Part shown: one piece after another, positions 25,468 through 35,447 of the stretch
Numbering within the stretch: position 1 is the stretch's first letter
Layout: each line of letters starts with the position of its first letter
The notes under the pieces: generated by a model
Told to the model about the DNA's origin: nothing
What the model saw: only the letters and a program-made list of their open reading frames with translations
Database searches by the model: none
Position numbers and translations under genes: made by a program
Assembly: GCA_021776195.1 (NCBI GenBank)
Contig: JAJFGK010000023.1
Span: forward strand, 67,155-131,154
From: Kiloniellaceae bacterium
Lineage (GTDB): Bacteria; Pseudomonadota; Alphaproteobacteria; Kiloniellales; Kiloniellaceae
Direction of reading: 5' to 3'
Length of the DNA stretch: 64,000 bases

Positions 25468-27033
25468 ATGTTTAAGCTACGTTCCCTGGTCTTGGCGACC
25501 GTGGCCTGTGCTGCACTCGCGCTTCCCGCGTCGGCCCAGACCCTCAAGTGGGGGGCCGACCGCGATATCGGCTCGCTCGACCCCTACTCCTACGGCGATT
25601 CCTTCACCATCAATGTGCTGAACAACGTCTATGAAGGTCTGGTGCGCTTCAACCGCGACCTCAAGATCGAGCCGGCGCTGGCGACCTCCTGGGAGATCCT
25701 CGACGACCAGGTGACCTGGCGTTTCCACCTGCGCCAAGGGGTCAGCTTCCACAACGGCAACGCTTTTACGGCCGATGACGTGGCCGCCTCCCTGGCACGG
25801 GTCAGCCACGAGACATCGCCCTTGAAGGGCAATCTTCCGGCCTATGTCAGTTCACAGGTGATCGACGACCGCACCATCGACATCACGCTGAACGGCACCT
25901 ACCCGCTGCTGCTGAACGACCTCACCAACATCCACATTTTCGACAAGGAGTGGCTGGTCGAGAACAATGCCGAACTGCCGACCGACATCGGCAAGCAGAT
26001 CGAAGGCTATGCCACCTACAACGCCAACGGCACCGGCCCCTTCATCGTCGAATCGCGTCAGCCCGACGCCAAGACGGTGCTGGTTGTGAATGAGAGCTGG
26101 TGGGACGACCCACAGCACAACCTGACCCGCATCGAATTGACCCCGATCACCTCGGCGGCCACACGGGTTGCGGCCATGCTGTCAGGCGAGATCAATTTCA
26201 CCAACTCGGCCCCGGTCCAGGATCTTCCGCGGTTGGCCGCCAGCCCCACGGTAAACGTGCTTGAACGCACCGATCTTCGCACCATCATGCTCGGCTTCAA
26301 CCGCCGCGGCACCCTGGTCGAGGGCGGCGACAATCCCTTGAACGATCTGCGTGTCCGGCAGGCCATGTATCAGGCCATCAACATGGACCAGATCCAGTCC
26401 AAGGTGATGCGCGGCAAGTCGCGCACGGCAGGCGCCCTGATCGCCCCGGAGATTCCGGGCTATGTTCCTGAGCTCGACGAACGCCTCCCCTTCGATCCGG
26501 AAACCTCCAAATCGCTGCTGGCGAGTGCCGGCCATGGCGAGGGCTTCAGCTTCGTGTTCAACTGCATGAAGGGCGGATACGTCAACGAGGAGGAAATCTG
26601 TCAGGCAATCGCCGCCATGTGGACACGTGTCGGCCTCGACCCCAAGCTCGACATCGCGCCGCGTTCCGTCCAAACGCCCAAGCGCACCGGCGGCAAGACC
26701 GATGTCTACACCATCGGCTGGGCGACCCTGCCGATGCTCGACGCCTATAGCCCGCTGATTCAGATCCTGCACAGCAAGGAGGGCAATTCAGGTGTATTCA
26801 ACTGGGGCGACTGGTCCTACCCCGAGCTCGATGCGCTGGTGCAGCAGGCCGGTCAGGAGCTCGACACCGAAAAACGCCTGGCTCTCGAAACCGCCGCGTT
26901 GAAGATCGCCAAGGATGAAATCATCCTCCTGCCCCTGCATCAACAGCCGCTGGCCTGGGCGGTCGGCAACGATGTCACGGACATGCCGGTCTTCCCCGAC
27001 AACAAACCGCGTCCCTGGTACGTCAAGATGTAG
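25468..27033 (+). CDS. ABC transporter substrate-binding protein, family 5 (Dpp/Opp type)
   Basis: The 521-residue product has a signal peptide ('MFKLRSLVLATVACAALALP', cleavage near 'ASAQ') and family-5 landmarks: 'GADRDIGSLDPYSYGDSF', 'NNVYEGLVRFNRDLKIEPAL', 'FHLRQGVSFHNGNAFTADDV' and 'NANGTGPFIVESRQ'. It binds a peptide-like or opine-like ligand in the periplasm. GAGAGG precedes the ATG by 9 bp. It is the first gene of an eight-gene operon with two permeases, two amidohydrolases and two ATPases. A hairpin terminator after it should give more binding protein than transporter. Confidence 0.94.
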   Translation: MFKLRSLVLATVACAALALPASAQTLKWGADRDIGSLDPYSYGDSFTINVLNNVYEGLVRFNRDLKIEPALATSWEILDDQVTWRFHLRQGVSFHNGNAFTADDVAASLARVSHETSPLKGNLPAYVSSQVIDDRTIDITLNGTYPLLLNDLTNIHIFDKEWLVENNAELPTDIGKQIEGYATYNANGTGPFIVESRQPDAKTVLVVNESWWDDPQHNLTRIELTPITSAATRVAAMLSGEINFTNSAPVQDLPRLAASPTVNVLERTDLRTIMLGFNRRGTLVEGGDNPLNDLRVRQAMYQAINMDQIQSKVMRGKSRTAGALIAPEIPGYVPELDERLPFDPETSKSLLASAGHGEGFSFVFNCMKGGYVNEEEICQAIAAMWTRVGLDPKLDIAPRSVQTPKRTGGKTDVYTIGWATLPMLDAYSPLIQILHSKEGNSGVFNWGDWSYPELDALVQQAGQELDTEKRLALETAALKIAKDEIILLPLHQQPLAWAVGNDVTDMPVFPDNKPRPWYVKM

Positions 27034-27048
27034 CACCCGCGCGCCTGC

Positions 27049-27091
27049 CCCCGACGCCAAGACGGCGTCGGGGCTCTCTTTCCCTTTTTTG
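27049..27091 (+). terminator. Intrinsic terminator/attenuator between binding protein and permease genes
   Basis: CCCCGACGCC pairs perfectly with GGCGTCGGGG around AAGAC, followed by a pyrimidine stretch ending in TTTTTT at 27085-27090. Its place between the first and second genes of the operon suggests partial termination that lowers expression of the membrane part. Confidence 0.8.
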
Positions 27092-27104
27092 CAGCCAGGG
27101 CACG

Positions 27105-28097
27105 ATGCTGGTTTTTCTGATTAAACGTATGGCCAACGCGTCGTTCGTCATGCTGACGGTCGCATTGATGGCCTTCATGACCTTCCGCTTCGTTGGCGAT
27201 CCGGTAGAGATGATGCTGAACGAGCAGGCCAGCCAGGCCGAGCGGATCGAACTCCGCGAGCGCCTCGGGCTCAACGATGGTTTGGTTCTGCAGTACGTCC
27301 GGTTCGTGACCAATGCCCTGCAGGGCGACTTCGGCATTTCTTACCGCAACCAGCAAAACGTCATGACATTGATTGCCGATCGCTTTCCGGCGACCTTCGA
27401 GCTGGTCATCCTGGCCACGCTGCTGTCGCTCGCGGTAGGCATTCCGCTCGGCGTGGTGACGGCTATTCATCGAGACTCCTGGCTCGCCGACTCGCTCCAG
27501 TTCGTCTCGATCATCGGCGTGTCGCTGCCCAGCTTCGTGGTCGGCATCATTCTCATCCTGGTGTTCTCCGTGCAGCTTGGCCTGCTGCCCGCCTTCGGGC
27601 GCGGCGACACCGTGTCGATCGGCTGGTGGAGCACCGGCCTGCTCGAGCCCTCGGGCCGGGCAGCCCTGATTTTGCCCGCACTCTCGCTCTCGCTGTTCCA
27701 GGTCACCCTGGTCATGCGGCTCGTGCGGGCCGAGATGATCGAGGTTCTGCGGACCGACTTCATCAAGTTCGCCCGGGCACGCGGGCTTCCGGCGCGCCGG
27801 GTCCACTTCCGCCATGCCCTGCGCAACTGCCTGATGCCGGTAATCACCATGACCGGCATGCAGATCGGCAACCTGATCGCCTTCGCGCTGATCACCGAGA
27901 CCGTCTTCCAGTGGCCGGGCATGGGTTTGCTCTTCATCCAGGCCGTCACTTTCGTCGATATACCGGTGATGTCGGCCTACCTGGTCATCGTGGCCCTCAT
28001 TTTCGTCGTCTTGAACACCCTGGTCGACATCTCCTATGCCTTCGTCGATCCGCGGCTGCGCGGCCAGGAAGCCCAGGGAGGCGGCCGTGGCGGCTGA
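27105..28097 (+). CDS. Dpp/Opp-type ABC permease (DppB-like)
   Basis: The 330-residue protein has the N-terminal membrane segment and periplasmic domain of DppB ('FRFVGDPVEMMLNEQASQ', 'RLGLNDGLVLQYVRFVTNAL'), a further five membrane segments, and the coupling loop 'DFIKFARARGLPARRVHFRH' with 'ALRNCLMPVITMTGMQIG'. It pairs with the DppC-like protein encoded downstream, whose start overlaps its 3' end. The ATG lacks a strong ribosome site, which adds to the low expression expected from the upstream hairpin. Confidence 0.94.
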   Translation: MLVFLIKRMANASFVMLTVALMAFMTFRFVGDPVEMMLNEQASQAERIELRERLGLNDGLVLQYVRFVTNALQGDFGISYRNQQNVMTLIADRFPATFELVILATLLSLAVGIPLGVVTAIHRDSWLADSLQFVSIIGVSLPSFVVGIILILVFSVQLGLLPAFGRGDTVSIGWWSTGLLEPSGRAALILPALSLSLFQVTLVMRLVRAEMIEVLRTDFIKFARARGLPARRVHFRHALRNCLMPVITMTGMQIGNLIAFALITETVFQWPGMGLLFIQAVTFVDIPVMSAYLVIVALIFVVLNTLVDISYAFVDPRLRGQEAQGGGRGG

Positions 28098-29007
28098 CGG
28101 TCTGGTCACCCGGCTGAAGGAGAACGACCTCCTCTGGAGCCTGAGGACGCACCCGCTGGCAATGGTCTCCGCGGTTGTTCTTCTGCTCGTCGTGGTCTCC
28201 GCCTTCGCGGCCCCGCTGATTGCGCCGCAGAACCCCTATGACCTGGCGGTGCTCGACCTCGACAACGCCGAGCTGCCGCCGCTATGGGAATCCGAGGGAC
28301 GCTGGCCCTATCTGCTCGGCACCGACACCCAGGGCCGCGATCTCGTCTCCGCCCTGCTCTATGGCTCGCGCATATCGGTCATTATCGGCATCGCCTCGGT
28401 GATACTTTCCATGGCGGTGGGGCTCAGCCTCGGTTTGATCGCCGGCTACTACGGCGGCATGGTCGACAATATCCTGATGCGCATCGGCGATATTCTGCTC
28501 TCCATCCCGACCATTCTGATCGCCATCCTGGTGACCGCCATATTCCGTCAACTGCTGCCGGTCGGTCTGAAAGAGGCCTTTTCCGCCGGCATTCTGGTGC
28601 TCGCCATCTCGCTTTCGGCCTGGGTGCAGTACGCCCGCACGGTGCGCGCCTCGACCATGGTGGAACGGAACAAGGAATACGTCCTGGCGGCACGGCTGAT
28701 CCGGGTCCGGCCTTGGCGCGTCATGCTGGGACATATCCTGCCCAACACCCTGACCCCGGTGCTGGTGGCGGCAACGCTGAACGTCGGGCTCGCCATTCTG
28801 ATCGAGGCGACGCTCTCCTTCCTCGGCCTTGGCATGCCCTCCACCGAACCGTCGCTGGGAACGCTCATTCGTATCGGCAACGATTACCTCTTCTCCGGTC
28901 TTTGGTGGATCATTGTTTTTCCGGCCGCCCAGCTGGGCATTATTGTCGTGTCCGTCAATCTTCTGGGCGACTGGCTGCGCGACGCACTCAACCCCAAGCT
29001 CCGCTAG
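28087..29007 (+). CDS. Dpp/Opp-type ABC permease (DppC-like)
   Basis: Starting at GTG 28087, behind AGGGAGG, the product has 306 residues; it overlaps the dppB-like stop codon by 11 bp. DppC features are 'YLLGTDTQGRDLVSALLYGS', 'SLGLIAGYYGGMVDN', 'RIGDILLSIPTILIAIL', and the coupling loop 'RNKEYVLAARLIRVRPWRVM' in its usual place after 'YARTVRASTMVE'. Together with DppB it forms the membrane channel. An ATG at 28036 in the same frame would add 17 residues within the dppB-like gene and is less likely. Confidence 0.93.
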   Translation: MAADGLVTRLKENDLLWSLRTHPLAMVSAVVLLLVVVSAFAAPLIAPQNPYDLAVLDLDNAELPPLWESEGRWPYLLGTDTQGRDLVSALLYGSRISVIIGIASVILSMAVGLSLGLIAGYYGGMVDNILMRIGDILLSIPTILIAILVTAIFRQLLPVGLKEAFSAGILVLAISLSAWVQYARTVRASTMVERNKEYVLAARLIRVRPWRVMLGHILPNTLTPVLVAATLNVGLAILIEATLSFLGLGMPSTEPSLGTLIRIGNDYLFSGLWWIIVFPAAQLGIIVVSVNLLGDWLRDALNPKLR

Positions 29008-29052
29008 CGCATGGCCCAAACACCGCTAGCGCATGGCTTAGAAAGGGATCCC

Positions 29053-30249
29053 GTGACCCAAGACCTTCTGATCCGCAACGTTCGCCCCTTGGCCGGCCCG
29101 CCGGTCGACCTTCTAATCCGCAACGGACGCATCGCCGCGCTGGAAAGCGGGCTCTCAGCCGATGCGGTGGAGGCCATCGACGGCCAGGGCAACATTCTGC
29201 TGCCGGGTCTGGTCGAGGCCCATACCCACCTCGACAAGTCGGTCCTCGGGATGAACTGGTACAGGAACGAAGTCGGCCCTCGCCTGATCGACATGATCGA
29301 GAACGAGCGCCAAGCCAAAGGCAAACTCGGCATCGATCCGCGTCGGCAGTCGGCCCGCCAGGCCATTCTTTCGCTGTCCAAGGGCTCGACCCATATCAGA
29401 AGCCACGTTGACGTCGACAGCTACCAGGGCCTCGCCGGTGTCGAGGGGGTGATGGCGACGAAGCAGGACTACGCCGACCTGATCGACATTGAGATTGTCG
29501 CCTTCCCGCAGAGCGGCATTTTGACCTGCGCCGGCGCGGCCGAAATGATGGAGGAATCACTGAAGCTCGGTGTCGAGGTCGTGGGCGGAATCGACCCGGC
29601 CGGCCTCGACCGCGACCCCAAGGGCCATCTCGATGTCGTCTTCGGGCTGGCCGAGCGCTACGGGCGGGCGGTCGACATCCATCTGCATGAGCCTGCCGAG
29701 CTTGGCGGCTTCTCCATGGAACTGATCACCGAGCGCACCAGGGCGCTGGCCATGCAGGGCAAGGTCACCATCAGCCACGCCTTTTGTCTCGGCATGACAG
29801 ACCAGGACTATGTCGCCCGCCTAGTCGAGCAGCTTGCCGAGGCGCAGATCCACATTGCGACGACCGGCCCGGCATCGCGGCCCGCCCCGGCGGTCAAGCA
29901 GCTGCGCGCGGCCGGCGTGGTGGTCTGCGCCGGCTCCGATGGCATTCGCGACACCTGGAGCCCCTACGGCAACGCCGACATGCTGGAGCGCGCCATGTTC
30001 GTGGGTCTTCGCAACAACCTCCGGCGCGACGATGAGGTCGAGATGGCGCTCGACATCTGCACTTTCGGCGGCGCCCAGGTCATGGCCCTGAAAGACTACG
30101 GCCTCGATGTGGGCTGCCATGCCGATCTTGTCCTGGTGCCGGGCGAGAGTGTCGCCGACACAGTGGTCAGCCGCCCGCCGCGCCGGTTGGTGATCAAGCG
30201 CGGCCGTGTCGTCGCGCGCGACGGGGCGGCGCTGGTGGCGGCCCCATGA
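29053..30249 (+). CDS. Amidohydrolase of the cytosine-deaminase type
   Basis: From GTG 29053, behind GAAAGGG, the product has 398 residues; ATG 29011 in frame is an alternative. It carries 'LLPGLVEAHTHLDKS' (HxH), 'IRSHVDVD', 'VDIHLHEPAELG', 'VTISHAFCLG' and 'CAGSDGIRDTWSPYGNADM', all characteristic of cytosine deaminase and related N-acyl or ring hydrolases (COG0402). It sits between the DppC-like permease and a second amidohydrolase, which it overlaps by ATGA. The duplicated 14-mer CGCTAGCGCATGGC lies in the junction just upstream. It likely hydrolyses or deaminates the imported compound; which ring or amide is not evident. Confidence 0.9.
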   Translation: MTQDLLIRNVRPLAGPPVDLLIRNGRIAALESGLSADAVEAIDGQGNILLPGLVEAHTHLDKSVLGMNWYRNEVGPRLIDMIENERQAKGKLGIDPRRQSARQAILSLSKGSTHIRSHVDVDSYQGLAGVEGVMATKQDYADLIDIEIVAFPQSGILTCAGAAEMMEESLKLGVEVVGGIDPAGLDRDPKGHLDVVFGLAERYGRAVDIHLHEPAELGGFSMELITERTRALAMQGKVTISHAFCLGMTDQDYVARLVEQLAEAQIHIATTGPASRPAPAVKQLRAAGVVVCAGSDGIRDTWSPYGNADMLERAMFVGLRNNLRRDDEVEMALDICTFGGAQVMALKDYGLDVGCHADLVLVPGESVADTVVSRPPRRLVIKRGRVVARDGAALVAAP

Positions 30250-31715
30250 GCTTGCTGCCCGGCAAAACCCTGGCCGGTCCCAGTCTCCTGACGGCCCGCT
30301 GGGTCGTTGGCCACGAGGACGGCGCGCACTGCCTCTACGAAGGCGGCGAGGTCGTGATCGAGAACGACCGCGTGACCTTCGTCGGCTTCGACTATCCGGG
30401 CGAAGTGGCCCGCCGCATCGATTTCGGCACGGCGCTGATCGGGCCAGGATTTATCGACCTGGATGCCCTGGCCGACCTGGACACGACAATCCTCGGCCTC
30501 GACAACCAGCCGGCCTGGCGCAAGGGCCGTGTCTGGCCGCGCAGCTATGTCGAACGCGGCCCCCGCGAAATGTACAGCGTTGAGGAACTGGCGTTCCAGA
30601 AACGCTTTGCCTTTGAACAGTTGGTCCGCAATGGGATTACCACGGCCCTTCCCATCGCCTCCCTGTTCTATCGGGCCTGGGGCGAGACCAGGGAGGAATT
30701 CGACGACGCCGCTCAAGCCGCCGCCGACCTCGGCCTGCGGGTCTACCTTGGACCGGCCTACCGCACGGGAGGCCAGGTGGTCGAGGCCGACGGTCGGATC
30801 GAGGCACTGTTCGACGAGCCGCGGGGACTGGAGGGGCTGAGTGCGGCCGTCGCCTTTTGCGAGCGTCATGAGGGCAGTCACGGCGGACTGGTCCGTACCC
30901 TGTTGGCGCCCGACCGCATCGAGACCTGCACCCCCGCCCTGCTGCAGCGCTCGGCCGCGGCGGCGGACGAACTCGGCGTGCCGATCCGGCTGCACTGCTG
31001 CCAGTCGGCGACAGAGATCGAGCTCGTGCGACGCCTGCATGAAACGACACCGCCGAGGTGGCTCGAATCCTTGGGCTTTTTCACGGGACGGAGGCTGTTG
31101 CCGCACGGTCTCCACGCCGACGAGGGCGACCTCGAGACCCTGCGCGACGGCGGCGCCACGGTCGTTCACTGTCCCCTGGTCATGGCGCGACACGGTCAGG
31201 CCCTGCACTCCTTCGAGCGCTATCGCCGAATGGGGCTGAACCTCGGCCTCGGGACCGACACCTGGCCACCGGATATGATCCTCAATATGCAGCTCGGCCA
31301 GATGCTCTGCCGGGTCGTCGAGCAGTCTGACGAAACCTGCCGGGCCGAGGCGCTCTATGACGCAGCAACGCTTGGCGGGGCCGATGCCCTCGGCCGGCCC
31401 GACCTCGGTCGCCTCGCGCCCGGTGCCAAGGCCGACCTCGTGGTGATCGATCTCGGCCACACCCTCCAGGGGCCGGATCCGATCCAGAGCCTGATGACCG
31501 GCGCCTCCGGTCGCGATGTGACCAGCGTCATTATCGATGGCCGCCCGGTCATGCATCGAGGCGCCATCGCCGGCGACGCGTCAAATTCCGACTGGCCACG
31601 CGCGCAAGCCCAGTTCGATGGCCTGATTTCCTGCTATCCGGAGCGCACGCACGGCCATCCGACGGTTACGGAGATATTCTCCTGCGCATACCCCAAGCGA
31701 CAGCGCCGCACATGA
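30246..31715 (+). CDS. Amidohydrolase-superfamily protein lacking the HxH metal motif
   Basis: The 489-residue product follows the chlorohydrolase/guanine-deaminase layout: N-terminal 'LTARWVVGHEDGAHCLYEGG', 'RLHCCQSATEIELVRRL', 'LLPHGLHADEGDLE', 'VVHCPLVMARHG', 'LGLGTDTWPPDMILNM' and a C-terminal 'LAPGAKADLVVID'. Where the family has an HxH metal site after 'GPGFID', this protein reads 'LDALADLD', so two metal ligands are absent while the later His and Asp are kept. It may use a different metal arrangement or a different reaction. It overlaps its neighbours on both sides by ATGA, so it is fully integrated into the operon. Confidence 0.87.
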   Translation: MSLLPGKTLAGPSLLTARWVVGHEDGAHCLYEGGEVVIENDRVTFVGFDYPGEVARRIDFGTALIGPGFIDLDALADLDTTILGLDNQPAWRKGRVWPRSYVERGPREMYSVEELAFQKRFAFEQLVRNGITTALPIASLFYRAWGETREEFDDAAQAAADLGLRVYLGPAYRTGGQVVEADGRIEALFDEPRGLEGLSAAVAFCERHEGSHGGLVRTLLAPDRIETCTPALLQRSAAAADELGVPIRLHCCQSATEIELVRRLHETTPPRWLESLGFFTGRRLLPHGLHADEGDLETLRDGGATVVHCPLVMARHGQALHSFERYRRMGLNLGLGTDTWPPDMILNMQLGQMLCRVVEQSDETCRAEALYDAATLGGADALGRPDLGRLAPGAKADLVVIDLGHTLQGPDPIQSLMTGASGRDVTSVIIDGRPVMHRGAIAGDASNSDWPRAQAQFDGLISCYPERTHGHPTVTEIFSCAYPKRQRRT

Positions 31716-32672
31716 CGGAACCGGTTCTGCAGGTGCGCGATCTCAAGGTGGAGTTCCCCACCCGGCGTGGATCGTTGATCGCGGTCGACGGCATCTCGCT
31801 GGAGATCCAAGCCGGCGAGATTCTCGGCCTGGTCGGCGAGTCCGGTGCCGGCAAGTCGATGACCGGCATGGCCGTGCTCGGCCTGCTCGAACCGCCCGGC
31901 CAGATCACCCAAGGCCGCATCACGCTTGCCGGAACGCGTATTGACGATCTTTCGGAGAGCCAGCTTGAACAGATTCGAGGCCGGGAGATCGGCGCCATTT
32001 TCCAGGACCCGCTGACCAGTCTCAACCCCCTCTTTTCCATCGGCGACCAGTTAGTCGAGACCATCCGTCTGCACCTGCGCCTCGACCGCCAGGCCGCGCG
32101 CGCCAGGGCCGTAGAATTACTGCGCGAGGTCGGCATCCCGGCGGCCGAAGAGCGTCTCGGGCACTATCCTCACCAGTTTTCCGGCGGCATGCGCCAGCGC
32201 GTGGTGATCGCCCTTGCGCTCTGCGCGGAACCGAAACTCATCATCGCCGATGAACCGACGACGGCGCTGGACGTCTCGATCCAAGCGCAGATAACCGCCC
32301 TCCTCAAGAACCTCTGCCGCAAGCACGGCACGGCAGTGATGCTGGTCACCCATGACATGGGCGTGATCGCCGAAACCGCGGACCGGGTCGCGGTGATGTA
32401 CGCCGGTCGCATCGTCGAGCTCGGTCCGGTGATGACGCTGATCAGGGCGCCGCAGCACCCCTACACGGCCGGTCTCATGGGCTCGATCCCAAGTCTGCAC
32501 CATGCTCGCGACAAATTGATCCAGATCGACGGTTCCATGCCGCGGCTTGATGCCATGCCGGTGGGCTGTGCCTTTCATCCGCGCTGTCCTCATGCCGGAT
32601 CGCGCTGCCGACGAGATCGCCCGACCCTGCTCGACGACAAGGTCGCTTGCTGGCAGCACCAGGGAGGCGTCG

Positions 32673-32683
<11 letters not shown>
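31712..32683 (+). CDS. Dpp/Opp-type ABC ATPase (DppD-like)
   Basis: The 323-residue protein shows Walker A 'GESGAGKSM' (with Met instead of Thr after Ser), Q-loop 'AIFQDPLTSLNP', signature 'FSGGMRQRVVIALAL', Walker B 'LIIADEPTTALDV' and the C-terminal oligopeptide-transporter cysteines in 'CAFHPRCPHAGSRCRRDRP', which in this family form an iron-sulfur site. It pairs with the DppF-like ATPase. The ATG overlaps the preceding stop codon. Confidence 0.95.
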
Positions 32684-33632
<949 letters not shown>

Positions 33633-33665
33633 CCGTGGCTGCTCAGGCTCCAGCCGGCCGCAGGA

Positions 33666-34679
33666 TCAGGTCAGGTACTTTTTCGGCACCGCGGCGCCGA
33701 CCGTGTACTTGGGATCGACGAAGTTGCCGAGCCGGACCTTGCCGCACTGGCTCAGCATCATGTAGGCGTCCCAGCGGTCGTAGCCGAACTCCGCTTCCAT
33801 CCAGTAGATCAGTTCGCGGTAGGCGATCCTGGTTGCATCCTCCAGCGGCCGCGAGGAGCCGATCGCCATGATGAAGTCGTCCGCCTCGAGCCGCGGCCAC
33901 TCGATCGGCCAGCCCTTGATCAGGTCGACGGTGATGGTCGTGGTGGTGGGGTACTCCACGGCAACGCCGCAGACCTCGCCGTCGCCCTGACAGGCGTGGG
34001 CATCGCCGATAAAGACCCGTGCGCCGGGCGAGCGTACCGGCAGGTAGGTCACGGTGCCGGGGCCCATGTCCGGCAGATCCATGTTGCCGCCATGGTTGTC
34101 CGGCGTCAGGGAGTTGATCGAATCGATTTCCGGCGAACAGCTCAAGGTCCCGATGTGCGGCCGATAGGGCAGCGTCACCCGGTCGCTCCAGTAAACGCTC
34201 TCCTCGTCGACGTGCACCTTGCGCACCTTCTCCGGCAGGGGGTCGTTCAGGGTCGCCGTGTAGTAGGTCCCGGTGAGGGCGCCGAACTCCGTGATCATGC
34301 AGCAGGTGCCACGCGGCTGCGGCCCGCGCGGCGCCATCTTTTCGATATGAACCGCGATGGTATCGCCCAGCACCGCGCCCTCGACCATGATCGGCCCGCA
34401 CTGGGGATTGAGAAACGGCATCTTCAGCAGTTCGGAGGGCTTGTCGTCCTCGGACTTGATCGCGCCCTCGAAGGCGTCCTGCGTTTCGACCACGACCCGG
34501 TCGCCTGGCTTGATGTGCAGCACAGGGTCGGAATAGGGACCGATCGTGTATTGATAGGTGCCCTGGTCTTCGACCGTCAGATGATGGGTGGCGCCGCCCC
34601 CACCGCCACCGACACCGCGCTTGCACATGATCGACTCAGAGATCCACTCGTTCGGGTACTGCCGCGTGATTATTTCCAT
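33666..34679 (-). CDS. fmdA: Acetamidase/formamidase (FmdA family)
   Basis: The 337-residue product matches FmdA/AmdA: 'DPVLHIKPGDRVVVETQDAF', 'GPIMVEGAVLGDTIAVHIEK', 'NHGGNMDLPDMGPGTVTYLP', 'GARVFIGDAHACQGDGEVCG' and a closing region with 'VPKKYLT'. The family hydrolyses formamide or acetamide to ammonium and the acid in the cytoplasm. ATG 34679 has AGGAGG 6 bp upstream; the open frame to 34721 is less likely. It is the last gene of a minus-strand operon with a Urt-type transporter whose upstream neighbours are an amide sensor and antiterminator. That context makes formamide, acetamide or a similar short amide the likely substrate. Confidence 0.93.
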   Translation of the reverse strand: MEIITRQYPNEWISESIMCKRGVGGGGGGATHHLTVEDQGTYQYTIGPYSDPVLHIKPGDRVVVETQDAFEGAIKSEDDKPSELLKMPFLNPQCGPIMVEGAVLGDTIAVHIEKMAPRGPQPRGTCCMITEFGALTGTYYTATLNDPLPEKVRKVHVDEESVYWSDRVTLPYRPHIGTLSCSPEIDSINSLTPDNHGGNMDLPDMGPGTVTYLPVRSPGARVFIGDAHACQGDGEVCGVAVEYPTTTTITVDLIKGWPIEWPRLEADDFIMAIGSSRPLEDATRIAYRELIYWMEAEFGYDRWDAYMMLSQCGKVRLGNFVDPKYTVGAAVPKKYLT

Positions 34680-34735
34680 GATGGCCTCCTGTTCTGCTCG
34701 TTCATCTTTCTGGCGGCCCACCCGCCGCGCCGGTT

Positions 34736-35440
34736 CTAGACAACGACATGCGTCGCCAGAATCATTTCGTCCTTCAGGTCTTCGCCGCTCAACTCGCTGG
34801 TCACCTGTCCCTTGTCCATGGCATAGGCGCGGTGCGCGACCGCCTGCATGAGCCCGATGTTCTGCTCGACCAGGAGCACCGAGATCTTCAGGGTCTTGCT
34901 GAGATCGACGAGAAAGGCGCCGATCTCCTCCACGATACTGGGCTGTACGCCGTCGCTGGGCTCATCGAGCAGCAGCAGCTCCGGTTCGCAGATCAGCGCC
35001 CGGGCGATCGCCAGCATGGCCTGCTGCCCGCCACTGAGCGTGCCGCCGCGTTGGCGAAAGCGATCCTTCAGGAAGGGGAAGTAGGTCAGCACCAGATCGA
35101 AATTGAGCTCGGGCTTCGCATCGTTGATGAAGCCTCCCATGCGCAGGTTCTCCAGCACGGTGAGCTGCGGGAAAATGCCCCGGCCCTGGGGGGCGTAGGC
35201 CATTCCCCGGCGCGCGCGCCGATCCGCGCTCTCGGCCGAGATGTCGGTACCCTTGAAGGCAATCTGTCCGCTCCGCAGGGGCAGGAGTCCGATCAGGGTC
35301 CGCATGAGGGTGGTCTTGCCGACGCCGTTGCGCCCGACGACCGCGACAATTTCGCCGGGTTCGACGGCGATGCTGACGCCGCGCAGGACACTGGCGGTTT
35401 TGTAGCCCGCGACGATATCTGAGGTGCTCAGTATGGCCAT
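34736..35440 (-). CDS. Urt/Liv-type ABC ATPase (UrtE/LivF-like)
   Basis: The 234-residue protein has Walker A 'GRNGVGKTT', the LivF-type 'AYAPQGRGIFPQLTVLENLR', signature 'LSGGQQAMLAIARAL' and Walker B 'LLLLDEPSDGVQPSIVEEI', a phrase that is typical of UrtE. It energises the short-amide or urea importer with the LivG-type partner encoded just upstream, 7 bp away. Its own ribosome site lies inside the partner's 3' end. UrtE is the closest match by phrase, which supports a urea-like ligand. Confidence 0.93.
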   Translation of the reverse strand: MAILSTSDIVAGYKTASVLRGVSIAVEPGEIVAVVGRNGVGKTTLMRTLIGLLPLRSGQIAFKGTDISAESADRRARRGMAYAPQGRGIFPQLTVLENLRMGGFINDAKPELNFDLVLTYFPFLKDRFRQRGGTLSGGQQAMLAIARALICEPELLLLDEPSDGVQPSIVEEIGAFLVDLSKTLKISVLLVEQNIGLMQAVAHRAYAMDKGQVTSELSGEDLKDEMILATHVVV

Positions 35441-35447
35441 GGGTCGT

